Source of the DNA: Triatoma infestans
Lineage: Eukaryota; Arthropoda; Insecta; Hemiptera; Reduviidae
NCBI GenBank assembly: GCA_011037195.1
Contig: JAAEAF010014557.1
Location: forward strand, 62,001-126,000
Length of the DNA: 64,000 bases
Reading direction: 5' to 3'
Shown here: positions 22,201-30,650 of the stretch, piece after piece
Layout of the letters: every line of letters begins with the position of its first letter
Position numbering within the stretch: position 1 is the stretch's first letter
The notes under the pieces: model-generated
What the model was told of the DNA's origin: nothing
The model's input: the letters and a program-made list of their open reading frames with translations, nothing else
Databases searched by the model: none
Program-made: the position numbers and the translations under genes

Positions 22201-25200
22201 CTCAATGATATCTTTATGAACTTTCATCGCGAAAATGGCGGAAAACGAAAAAAAACGGGCAGTAAAGTCACGATTCTGGTCAACCCAACTTTCTTTAAAC
22301 TTCGAATTTTGGCAATATATTTACTTTTAATTTATATTACATAGATGAGAAAATCGTGTAATATACGGTATGCGTCCCCCCCAAAGAAACCCAAAATGAA
22401 TTTTCTCAGAAAAAAATTTGGTGTTAAACACTCATAAGACTTACTCTCACCATAATTAATACAATTTAATAAAGAAATTTTCTTTCTTGATTTTCTTAGA
22501 TAGATACTTTCTTGAAGGATACCTTGGCAAGTGCTGAACAGATCCCATAGTATCGTTCTTTCAGATCTTCTATACTCCTTTTACTGAACTTAGACTGATC
22601 CCATCTGTCTGCCATAATGCCAAATCTAAGATCAAATCTATAAAAAAAATAAAATAAATAAACATAATTAATTCATTAATAATAGAATGTGATCGCGCAA
22701 TCACATGCGACTTGCAGTATATGTTTCTTAGTTTCTTTTTGGAATGAACCTATAACGGTTTTCTATTAAACTTGGAATTTATACTATACTTTTAGCCAAA
22801 ATAAGGTTTTTCTAGTTTGGGTACCCAGGCATTCAGATTATAGCAGATCGTCTGGATTGGAATCCTCATTGGACCTACACCTTTCTGTGGTATTGCAAAA
22901 TGCCTCAGGAATGCAGCCATCAGAGCATCGATCACAAGAATGGTGCGTTAAAATCCCAGACCAGAGGCAGGGGAAAAAATGTATTTTTTAAGTATAACCA
23001 TGAAGTGTATCATGGGTCATGTCAAGAAATGATGGAAGTCGAATCCAAACGACTGAAATGAAATTCCTTGGAGCAGTGAAGTGATTTACAAGAGAGGATA
23101 CAGACTAAGAAACGAGAATATCAGGGATATATTTATGTATTAAGACATTTTTCCAATAAATGAGCACGAACAGAAAAGGAAATCAGCAGGAAAATAGAAT
23201 AATCCAGAATGATTCAAAACGATGACTGGAAGAGATCGTCAGGCTTATTATCCTGCTGGGCAAGAAGGATACGCTGATAACATTTCAGCAATCTAGCGTA
23301 ACTCAGGTAACTCCCGCACCAAATCTAAATGGGCAAGCAAGGCCACTGCTGCACTTTTAGTCCAAAATAAGTTGCAAAGAATATAGTTTTCTAGGTCACG
23401 CTCTCCTGGACAGGTCTGAATGATTACATAACAAAGTTAAAGCTAAAATAATAGAATACCTGCGGCAAAGGTCAAAAAGGTGGTCAGTTTCTGCTCTGGT
23501 CCATGAATCATTTGCTAAATAGGAGGCGTATTCTGAATCTGAATAAGTTGGAATTTGTACTTTCTGTAACATGGAGACAAGAATTGAAATAAAATTGATA
23601 ACTAAATGTAAAAAAAGGGGGAAAAGATTAGATGAAGTAAAGTGTTGCTCGAAGGTTAAGGTCTTGACCAGCCTAGGTAAGTATGTTAGGGTTTCCAGGC
23701 GAAGATAGCAGAGAATATGTAATGGCGGTAAGTTGAATCTCTAAAGCCGCAGTCGGATTGGTTCTCATGGTGTCCGTGGAACCCAAGCATGCTTGGACTC
23801 TGGAGCCCACCCAGCCTTTCCTCCACCCATTTTTGTATAGTTTTGGTCCTCCAAACCACCGACCATAAAGTAATCATGGGTCTTATAATCCCTGATGTAT
23901 AACCAAAGAGTAAAACTTCGGGCGGTAGCCCCAATTTATGTGTGAGTGTTATTGTTGTTAGGCTGTGATATCTGCAGGGTCGCCAAGATACTCCAAGAAG
24001 AGGCAGCTAGTTGTCGCACATATCAGGGAGGTGGCCAGATTGGCCAGAGGAAGCTCGTTCGTCCTCTGTTGGCCACGAACGTTACTATAGTGTTTCTAGA
24101 TACCTGATTATAGGGGATGGATGATCAATATCTCTTGGGCCGTATGGATTAGTTTGCCGAGTCAAAGGAGTAAAAGCTGCTGTTTTATTAAGAGCTTAGC
24201 TTCTGCCTTGGTGAAAGACTTTTAAGGATACAACTGAAGGACAATCAGAATGATTGTTTTGATTTGCTGACGGGTCATCGTCGGCTCAATAGGCACATGT
24301 TTCTTTTAAAACTAGTTAAGTCGCTGTAGGTAAAAGTTAAATCGGTGCGGGTGGGAAAAGACGCCGGTGTATTTCTTGAGGTACTATGATGGCCTGGGCT
24401 TAACCCGAAAGCTGTGGGACTGAACAGCGTAGAGGAGATGCCACAACAATTCCCCGAGGTTCAAAGTTAGTTATTATAATAAAATACAATATACGCTTAC
24501 CTTGTTGAACCTAGCGAAAGGATATTCCTTGCCTTCATCAGAGACTCTCCTCCAGTGATGGAAAACAGCATTGTCCGTACGCGCTGTGTTCGTAAACGGC
24601 ATCCACTTCCAAGGACGCACATTTTTCATGCTTAGATTTGCTTTGGTATTCTTATAACCCTGACCTATAGAAAGAATTATTGTTTATCATAAAATCAACG
24701 AACGTTACCAGGACGATCTAAAAGGTCAGATCAAACGAATAGAAAGAAAAAAAGATCTGGTGTTAAATTCAGCTTCATACACTTCCTTTTAACACAAACA
24801 CTTCCACACTCTGAAATTAGCTGAAATTTTAGCTTCGACCCGTCTCCAACATCTGAGCTTCTTCTAATCTAATTAAAAGGTAAGTAAATGCAAATTTAAT
24901 TTTTATAAATTAAATTTTGATGGTTTCTAACCTAGTTTTGAAACTATTTCTTGTAAGTCTCTTTGGAATAATATTATCATTTATCATTATAAATGTAAAA
25001 AAAGGAAAAATATTCTATTGAGAGAAAGTAAATAGAACTGAACCAGTATCTGTTGGAAATAACGGCGGCACATCTTTCTTGTCATTGTAGAGAAGTGCGA
25101 ACACCTCTCTGGCCATTCCTTCTGGTCGACGAGACACTTTCGGGGTGCCCAGTTGTCTTCTGAACTTCTTTTCTGGTCCGATGATAGCTTCTTTTGTAAT

Positions 25201-25832
25201 ATCAGGACCCTGCTGGCGATCAATCTCCAGAATATCTTTAATATCTCCCATTGTCTGAAAAAGAAAAGAAAGAATAAATTGAAATGTGAATACTCGATGA
25301 TTTGGCCTTCCTTTACTCGATTATTACTGGCAATTTATAAGGTGTTTCAGAAGTTTCTGGTCAGAAAACAATGCAACATCGAATCGGCTTGCTTGCCACA
25401 AACAAGATACATTTTCTACTTATAGCCAAAATGATAGATTTTATTCCAGAGTAAACTGTGATTTAAAGAATTGAATGCCATTTCAAATCCACGAATGTAT
25501 ACTTTTCTTTCGGATTTCATTAATTGTATACCTATAATTGAAGAAAGTGTAAAATAGGCTATCTATACAACCTCTATTTTTCTGAAAACCGTTCTGACAC
25601 ATTATAAATATCAATTTAACATACAGTCAAATTCCACAATTAATATTTCTCCTTGTGACAAATTATGGTTCAACTTTTTATCAAACTTATTCAGATGGCG
25701 CCATTTGATCTGCGGTTGATGACTGTCATTGCAGTTTTAGAGATCAAAATATCATGGAATTATTCGCAAATTATAATACAGAAGAATCGACACATAATGA
25801 TTATTTATTTAAAATTATAATCTTACCTCCAT
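13057..25832 (-). CDS. DMAP1: DMAP1, DNA methyltransferase 1-associated protein 1 homologue
   Basis: Ten minus-strand exons (25827-25832, 25044-25254, 24501-24664, 23460-23563, 22523-22637, 16734-16847, 16292-16483, 15753-15894, 15095-15249, 13057-13206) join in frame to 450 residues; human DMAP1 has 467. Landmarks: RRPEGM near residue 50, NVRPWKWMPF near 85, the SANT/Myb-like fold at about 140-200 (AETDHLFDLCRRFDLRF, then SIEDLKERYY), the basic coiled stretch ELRKIEARKKERDKKTQDLQ near 245, KLPANIGQKKIKA near 325, and a C-terminal IIDVVGSP. DMAP1 is a nuclear subunit of the NuA4/TIP60 acetyltransferase and SRCAP/SWR1 H2A.Z-exchange complexes; that role is known for the family, not shown here. 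The frame is intact, so the gene is probably functional. Introns are stuffed with repeats; intron 5 carries a 4.9 kb LINE. Confidence 0.96.
13331..13957 (+). mobile_element. Dispersed inverted-repeat family, long copy
   Basis: About 630 bp from TCTGGTGTGAATCACGCACA to CTTCCTCTTACTATGAGTGA. It shows the family's usual order of words: AATGTTTCAAATAAAAGTGA, CAGTAAAGTCG, CCGGTTGATGGATTTTGC, GGAATACCAAGTT and TTTCCGGTAAAAACTC. The outermost right terminal repeat is missing. It is non-coding and lies in the last DMAP1 intron. Confidence 0.7.
13958..15094. other. DMAP1 last intron, unassigned part
   Basis: About 1.1 kb between the inverted-repeat copy and exon 9. I see no coding signature, tRNA-like box or matching repeat elsewhere in the window. 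One weak minus-strand open frame at 14179-14391 has no domain. Confidence 0.4.
15095..15249 (-). CDS. DMAP1: DMAP1 exon 9
   Basis: Acceptor TCATTTCAG, donor GTGAGT. It encodes PTPTEEICQHFNELRSDLLL and SCEFELQSLRHQYEA, equivalent to the family's FNELRSDLVLLYELK and CEYELQMLRHR blocks. Confidence 0.94.
15350..15710 (+). mobile_element. Dispersed inverted-repeat family, internal fragment
   Basis: Family body words in DMAP1 intron 8: AATGTTTCAAATAAAAGCGA, CCGATTGATGAATTTTGCCC, GGAATACCAAGTTTCGAG and TTCCGGTAAG. No terminal repeats remain. Confidence 0.6.
15753..15894 (-). CDS. DMAP1: DMAP1 exon 8
   Basis: Acceptor ATGTTTTAG, donor GTGTGT, ending phase 1. It encodes IKFPDLKGSGVYLRSQRMKL and PANIGQKKIKAIEQLL, matching the DMAP1 C-terminal domain. 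Confidence 0.94.
15985..16105 (-). mobile_element. SINE 3' fragment
   Basis: The minus-strand sequence matches the body of the tRNA-derived SINEs (CTCCTAGG, then AGCCTACTGTCTGG, AACACTG and GAGAAGACTCC). The tRNA-like head is missing. It lies in DMAP1 intron 7. Confidence 0.5.
16292..16483 (-). CDS. DMAP1: DMAP1 exon 7
   Basis: Acceptor ATTTCCAG, donor GTAAGA, 64 codons. It encodes VEEEQMLQNELRKIEARKKE and a basic stretch (RRPGRVPKRR). The acceptor lies about 23 nt after the end of a dispersed inverted-repeat element. Confidence 0.94.
16500..16545 (+). repeat. Terminus of the dispersed inverted-repeat family
   Basis: AAAAAAATCTGATGTGAAAC followed by ACTCACATGACTTTCTC. On the gene strand this is the T-run end, placed right before the acceptor of DMAP1 exon 7. 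Confidence 0.7.
16734..16847 (-). CDS. DMAP1: DMAP1 exon 6
   Basis: Acceptor TTATTATAG, donor GTGGGA, 38 codons. It contains FDAEHERKRKEQLARLYSRT, the family's DAGHERRRKEQLERLYNRT region. Confidence 0.94.
16862..17164. repeat. Left copy of 303 bp duplication flanking a LINE
   Basis: This 303 bp segment recurs at 22056-22358 with only five substitutions (about 98.3 % identity by eye). It ends exactly where the LINE begins; the right copy begins exactly after the LINE's ATT-repeat tail. The segment itself contains body sequence of the dispersed inverted-repeat family. Confidence 0.85.
17379..18400 (+). pseudogene. LINE ORF1, nucleic-acid-binding coiled-coil protein (broken)
   Basis: An ATG at 17379 opens a Ser-rich N-terminus that shifts frame before 17504. 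The rest is open to 18400. It encodes a coiled coil (about 17560-17750), then RRNNLIFKGL, the start of an RRM-like domain typical of L1-type ORF1 proteins. A basic stretch (NMRRRRAKLL) follows. In LINEs this protein chaperones the RNA. The product is not intact. Confidence 0.8.
18364..21607 (+). pseudogene. LINE ORF2, endonuclease-reverse transcriptase (broken)
   Basis: The endonuclease carries ISYNIAG, the catalytic GDVNVR and a C-terminal FSDHLPL. The reverse transcriptase carries NKAPGFDRV, LKAAFDSVDR, GLRQGCLLSPILFSLF and the catalytic YADDLLLL at about 20437-20460. A CSLC...H-x4-C motif ends the protein near 21390-21440. Breaks: frame changes near 18600, 19340, 20630 and 21300; in-frame stops at about 19721 and 20201. 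It overlaps the end of ORF1. Confidence 0.88.
22056..22358. repeat. Right copy of 303 bp duplication flanking a LINE
   Basis: Same length as the copy at 16862-17164, with five differences. It directly abuts the LINE's 3' microsatellite tail. This position is that of a target-site duplication, but it is far longer than the usual 7-20 bp. Confidence 0.85.
22409..22500 (+). repeat. Terminus of the dispersed inverted-repeat family
   Basis: AAAAAAATTTGGTGTTAAAC then ACTCATAAGACTTACTCTC, a diverged family end about 110 bp from DMAP1 exon 5. Confidence 0.55.
22523..22637 (-). CDS. DMAP1: DMAP1 exon 5
   Basis: Acceptor TTTTATAG, donor GTATCC. It encodes FDLRFGIMADRWDQ, KRSIEDLKERYYGIC and SALAK, the end of the SANT/Myb-like domain. 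The next intron is about 5.7 kb because of a LINE insertion. Confidence 0.94.
22800..23300 (+). pseudogene. Heavily decayed LINE remnant
   Basis: Broken plus-strand frames show an RNase H-like LVWVPRHSDY near 22815 and a LINE-like EMKFLGAVK then TREDTD and ETRI near 23050-23120. Too degenerate for a family name. It lies in a DMAP1 intron. Confidence 0.3.
23460..23563 (-). CDS. DMAP1: DMAP1 exon 4
   Basis: Acceptor GTTACAG, donor GTATTC, ending phase 2. It encodes VQIPTYSDSEYASYL and DSWTRAETDHLFDLC, the start of the SANT/Myb-like domain. Confidence 0.94.
23990..24470 (+). pseudogene. Decayed LINE 3' remnant
   Basis: A frame near 24260-24320 reads LTGHRRLNRHMFLLKL, the usual motif after RNase H in LINE C-termini. 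It ends near an AT-rich tail at about 24480, just beside DMAP1 exon 3. Confidence 0.35.
24501..24664 (-). CDS. DMAP1: DMAP1 exon 3
   Basis: Acceptor TTCTATAG, donor GTAAGC. It encodes QGYKNTKANL, VRPWKWMPFTNTAR, FHHWRR and YPFARFNK, the best conserved N-terminal block of DMAP1. Confidence 0.94.
25044..25254 (-). CDS. DMAP1: DMAP1 exon 2
   Basis: Opens after CTTTTTCAG. It encodes GDIKDILEID, the RRPEGMAREVFALLYNDKKD block and PTDTG. It ends phase 1 before an unusual donor GTTCAG, where the DTG|QG junction of the family demands it. Confidence 0.9.
25827..25832 (-). CDS. DMAP1: DMAP1 exon 1 coding part (start codon)
   Basis: CACAATGGAG is followed by a strong donor GTAAGA. ATG-GAG joins in frame to ACA-ATG of exon 2, giving METMGDIKDILE. 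The second Met in exon 2 could also serve as start. The 5' untranslated part extends upstream to somewhere near 25990-26040. Confidence 0.75.
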
Positions 25833-26044
25833 TGTGCCTGTTTAATTTAATATGCACAATAAAATCAAAAGTAATTGATTTAATTCACAGCAAATTAAAT
25901 ATTCACTACACTCGAATCGTTTTATAAATTAAAAAGGTTACATTTCAGCAGGTTGTGAAGCGCCGATTATTTAATTGTTTCACCACAAGAGCGCTCTACT
26001 GAATGGATCGTTCTAAGTATTAGGTTCTGTGCGTAATCTTACTA
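25833..26044 (-). promoter_or_regulatory. DMAP1: DMAP1 5' untranslated/promoter region
   Basis: About 210 bp upstream of the start codon, ending near the degenerate LINE to the right. A compact GC-containing word (AGAGCGCTCTTGTGG) near 25985-26000 stands out from the AT-rich surroundings and may be a core promoter element. On the minus strand CTTTGCAG precedes 26043, so this could also be a second leader exon fed by a donor (CAACAAGGTGAGTG) near 26280. No TATA box is evident. Confidence 0.35.
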
Positions 26045-26439
26045 TCTGCAAAGATCAAAAGTATTAATATTTTTACCGGATGTCATAGATATTTTAATAT
26101 TACAGAGGTAGAAATTCAGTATCAGAATTATGTACTGAGCCTTTATAGTTAGAACTGTGTTGGGGCGTAAAAACCACCCATGACCCGAAGCGAAGGAAGA
26201 AATAGGGCGAAAAAAGCTGGAAGAAAAAGATTTCCAGATAAAAACAAAAAAAACGGATAAGGAATATAATTCACTCACCTTGTTGCAAAAAACTGCGCAC
26301 AGGAGCGGCGATGAACGGCTGAATTGAAACAGCCGAAACAGAAAAGGAGAGAAGGCGGCCAGAAAATGATGAATTTTGTGGCGTGCATGTGTAAGCGAGA
26401 GATTAATGAGAGTAAAATGAGGAAAATGAGAATAAAATG

Positions 26440-29250
26440 AGGTGATCCAATTTCTGGCCAGGATCACCAGATCATCCGCGTAAAGCAGGCCGAACAGTTC
26501 CCTGGAGCTATTTAAGGAAATGCCTCAATATTTCTAGATGTAAAAAAGTCTTCTAGATCTGACATAAATAACGAGAAAAGCATCGGGCTGGTCGTATCTC
26601 CTTGCAGGATTCCTTCCGATATTGGAATATCGCAGCTAGTAGTCTCATCAGAAATGGTATAAGTTGCTCCCTGATATAAATTAATCAAAAGGCGGAGCAT
26701 TTTGCCACCAATTCCTAAACTATAAAGTTTCTGCCATAGTTTTTCATGGTTTACGGAGTCAAAGGCTCTATTAAAATTGATGAATATGGCTATAACTTTA
26801 TTTTGTTTCAATCATAATACAATGTTAACAGTTGAGATCAGCGTAAAAATGCAGTCATGACAACCCTTGCCCTTTCTAAATCCCATTTGAATATCAGGAA
26901 TCAAATGTTTCATTTCGACCCAATTCATCAATCGGTTGCATATTACTTTGTTAAATATTTTTAAAATGCTGTTTAGGATAAAAATTCCTCGGTAATTTCG
27001 TGGGTAAGCGGCAGTTTTGTTTTGTATCACAAACAATTAGATTTTTGACCAATTTGGGGGAATAGTTTCTTCTTGCCAGATTTTATTTAGTAAACGAAGG
27101 ACATTTACAACCCAGTAGTTGTTCATTTTTTTAAAATATTCGTTTGGCACCATATCTGTGCCCGTTGCTTTATTATTTTTTACAGAGTTTATTGCGCCCT
27201 GGAACTCCTCTAAAGTAATTTCTGAGTCTAATTCTGGTGTATAGTAATGGAAAAAATTAACATCAGATTGTATCTTCACAGGCATCAGATTTGTATAAAA
27301 TTCTTTCCATTGGTTCAAAGAAATTTTATTTTTTGTTACCGGTTTTCTTTGAAATTTTTTAATGTTAAGCTAAAATTCTTTCGAGTTTTTTATATTTCCT
27401 ATTTTGATTAGTATTTTGTCAAAATATTCCCTCTTACGATTAGAAAGTAGATTTTTATATAATTTTTTTTGCAGTCAAGTATTTGTTTAATGATACTTTT
27501 TCGAATAAACTTTTACGTCATGATTTGTATAAAATAGTCAGCGTTTTTTTTATCATTATAACAACTAGAGTCAAACCAAGGCTTATTGTCGTTATTAGTT
27601 GTTTTTCTTTCTTTTTATAATACCGGCCTCATTTAGATGCGAAATAAAATGATGAACTCATAAAATTGTTCATTAAGTAATTTAAGTTCTAAATTGTAAT
27701 CAAAATTATAAAATGATGTATCCTGTATTGCACTTGGAGTATTTAAATTTGTTTCATTTCTCTGAATACTTAAATTATTGTAATTATTAAAAAGTTTATC
27801 AGCTGTGATTTTAGTAAATAAGGCAAACCAACAGAGAGAATGTTCAGAAGAATGAGTTATTTCTAAAATTTCAGTCCTTAATAATATTAGTACATGAGAA
27901 TGAGACCCATACTAAATCTATTACACTAGGCCCCTGTGACCTAGATATTAAACTTAGCCGGATTATCACCTAGTGTTCTACCGTTACATACTTACCAACA
28001 TACCAATTTCCATTATGTTTACAAGATTTTCCCCTCGTTTGTTAGTTGGATTATTAAGTAAATTCCTAGTTCCATATATATTTGTACCATCTAACATTTC
28101 GTCTTCAAGTGATTCAAGCGCTTATACTGGCGTTCCAATCCTCACCGATAATTATAGTGCCCATAAGTGCTAAATAAATTGTGCAAATCATTTTTAAGTT
28201 CCTCTAAAATAAAATCATTTCCCTTCCCTGGCTTCCAGTATATACACCCTATAACAAAACTTTCAGATTTATATTCACATAATACGCATAAGAAAAAAAT
28301 CTTTAGAAATAGGTGTATTATAAGTAGCAGAAGCTTTTTTAATCAAAATCATTATACCTCCACTTGCCCTACCTTTGTAAGGCCGATGTATCAGTATCCA
28401 GTTCTTCGAAATCGGATTGTTCCACTTCTTCAATAGTTTTCCTGGCCTAAGATGCAGGTAGTTTATCTTTGTTAAGCACATACTCCAAGTCTTTCTCGTC
28501 GTTAACCACCACAGCTTTTGAATTCTCCGTTACTTTAATAAATATTTTGTTATTTGAAAACCACGCAGAATTAATTAATTTATCCTTTTTCAGCCTTCTG
28601 GCTTGATAGAACAGATTAGCGTCATGTATTCAGAAATATAAATGGGAACAATTGGTTGAAAGATGGAGATAACACTGGAAGGAATATCATATTTCTTAAC
28701 TTTCAAACATTGCATAAAGTTTATTTTGTCTTCCATTTTTAAAAATTTTACCATAATAGCAGGTGTTTTTATTAACTTTCTTGGTTTTAACCTATACAAT
28801 TCTACAAAATTAGCACCATATGAGAAGCCTATGTGCCAAGCAATTTTCTCAAATATTAATTTTAAATTTTCATTTTCAAAAAATGGAGTATTAGTTATTC
28901 TCAACGCATTAGCTTGATAAGTTTGTTTTAAGTTAGAAATTTGATATTTCAGATCATGAACCTCACCTTTCAACTTAGTATTTTCAAATTTTAATTTAGA
29001 AATATCCTCATGATTTTTTGAAATATTATTTTTCAAATTTGATAAAGCTTCTTTTAGATTTTTATCGAACGAATCTACCTTTTTGCTAGTATTTTCGTTA
29101 TCATTTTCAAGTTTGCTGAGCTTATCTTTTATAGATCAGAGAGAGGGGTCAACTCCTTAGCTGACGGTCAACAATTACTTGACCAAATAAAATTTCATAT
29201 TCCATCTCACCATTGCAGACAATAAATCACATTTTCCATCGGATGCCATA
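26440..29250 (-). mobile_element. Decayed LINE between DMAP1 and NAGA
   Basis: Minus-strand LINE with ORF1 (28590-29036), endonuclease remnants (about 28000-28540, GRASGGIMILIKK) and reverse transcriptase remnants (26440-27318). The RT shows NNKATGTDMVPNEYF, NYRGIFILN, GFRKGKGCHDC, FNRAFDSVNHEKLW, ILQGDTTSPMLFSLF and, in another frame, LLYADDLVILA at about 26455-26490. The element stops abruptly just after YADD, so its 3' part is missing. Many stops and frame changes. Confidence 0.85.
28590..29036 (-). pseudogene. LINE ORF1 fragment
   Basis: A 148-residue open frame begins with a coiled coil (heptad-like KLKFENTKLKGEVHDLKYQI) and continues into an RRM-like region (RKLIKTPAIMVKFLKMEDK). It is the ORF1 of the adjacent LINE. 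The true N-terminus lies further right and is broken. Confidence 0.7.
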
Positions 29251-29336
29251 AAACCAATTATTTGTAATACAGTTTAATGCACCCCGAACCACAAATTTGG
29301 TAAATAGTCCAATGGGTTGGGTTATGACAAGAATTT

Positions 29337-29780
29337 GCCCGCAAGAGGTATCTGTTGCATGCAGTTACTTGGGGAGTAAGCGACCCCCACCGGTTACCAC
29401 AGCTCAGTACTCCATGCACTTCGTCAGAACAGTCACAATACACTTAAACTACATACACTCTACACTTTACAGACAAGGAAAAAACAGTACACAAACTAGG
29501 GTCCCCGTCCCTAGTTAATTGGCGTAAGCCAAAGGAGAAGGAAGAGATTAGCTCAGTGGTAGAACGGTGGACTGGTGAACTAGCAACGCGGAGGTCCTGG
29601 GTTCGAATCCAGCATGCTGTCCTTAGATTTCTCTCCCTAGGATCCTCTACAACTCACTGTACGGTGATGAACTAGTTAGAGAACACTGCATGGAGGCAGG
29701 CAGTGCACTGAGAAGGCTCCGGGGTGCACAATAGATCTTTCAGGTCTCAGTGCGATAATCCCCTATAACAATCTACAATC
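29337..29780 (+). mobile_element. Composite SINE with 14 bp target duplication
   Basis: TATGACAAGAATTT flanks this 444 bp insert at 29323-29336 and 29781-29794. The right half is the tRNA-derived SINE seen elsewhere (TTAGCTCAGTGGTAGAACGG; GGTTCGAATCC; body; tail CAATCTACAATC). The left ~210 bp is unrelated to the other copies yet lies inside the same duplication. Confidence 0.75.
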
Positions 29781-30132
29781 TATGACAAGAATTTCGTGAA
29801 TTTTTGTCACATAAAAAATATTAAAAAAAATTGATATTTTTCTTATTTCATTCAGTGTACTGTCGTAATACGTAAAAGTAAAAGTGGGCAGCATAAAACT
29901 AGTGGGATAGTTGACGTATTTGAGAAACAATATAACAATATCTAGTTGGATGGAAGTAGTTAGATCTCCGTGACTTCCTCAAGGTGCTCTACAGATATAT
30001 TGGTTCTAAATTTACCCTTCGTTTACTTCATCCTTGATAATAGTTGCTCACAAATGTTGGGTTGCTAAAAAGCGTAGCTCAAGAGTAAGGCAGGATTGTG
30101 AGGCGAAGGATATTAATCACTGGGAAGGATTT

Positions 30133-30357
30133 TTTTTTTTAATTTAAGGTGCTTCAACATCTATGGACATTGGCGCCCGCAGCCTTCTCAGTGCACTGCC
30201 GGCCTCCGGACAGTGTTCTCTCGTTACAGACAACACTGTCCATCACCAGACAATGAGCTGTAGAGACTCCTAGAAAGAAAAAAATCTAAGGGCAGCACTA
30301 GACTCGAAGCCGGGACCTCCGCGTTGGAGTCCAACGCGCTAACCACTAAGCTAATCC
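30133..30357 (-). mobile_element. tRNA-derived SINE with 13 bp target duplication
   Basis: Minus-strand A-box TTAGCTTAGTGGTTAGC, a body like the copies at 3034 and 55544, and a poly-A tail. CTGGGAAGGATTT flanks it at 30120-30132 and 30358-30370. Its 225 bp length equals the 3034 copy. Confidence 0.88.
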
Positions 30358-30594
30358 CTGGGAAGGATTTATGAAGTCCATTCCTTAAATTGAAAGTCAG
30401 ATTGCAGCTGTTATGTTCTATTTGAACATTGGCAGATAACATCTAGACAACTTTAAACTTAACAGGTATTTCCTATTTTTGACAACGCAAATAAAACCAA
30501 CCTCGAACTGAATATTTCCCCTCACTCCTTGGTGTCAAAAGATACCTCCAATATATCTATATAAATAATAAAGAAGCATTAGGAAATTCTTTAT

Positions 30595-30650
30595 TTATAT
30601 TAGTTTAAAATTAATTGTTGGGTCGCGGTTTAGTGGGTAAATTACCATTA
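30595..30650 (-). CDS. NAGA: Candidate NAGA terminal exon
   Basis: After CAG at 30651-30653, 18 codons plus a split codon run to TAA at 30595-30597. This reads [19 protein letters not shown] when joined to exon 9. Human NAGA ends NPSGVVMWYLYPI plus eight residues, so length and the YP pair agree. An AATAAA overlaps the region just after the stop. The acceptor lacks a good pyrimidine tract and the intron would be 4.4 kb with a LINE inside, so this is tentative. Confidence 0.33.

Noticed and set aside
26042..26467. 141-residue minus-strand protein upstream of DMAP1
   Set aside because: Its start is the tail of a LINE reverse transcriptase (after YADD), and the rest is read from pyrimidine-rich sequence without a domain.
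29550..29610. tRNA gene
   Set aside because: The A- and B-box match a tRNA head, but the same head with the same 150 bp body occurs in several copies with target duplications. It is a SINE, and no complete cloverleaf was followed.
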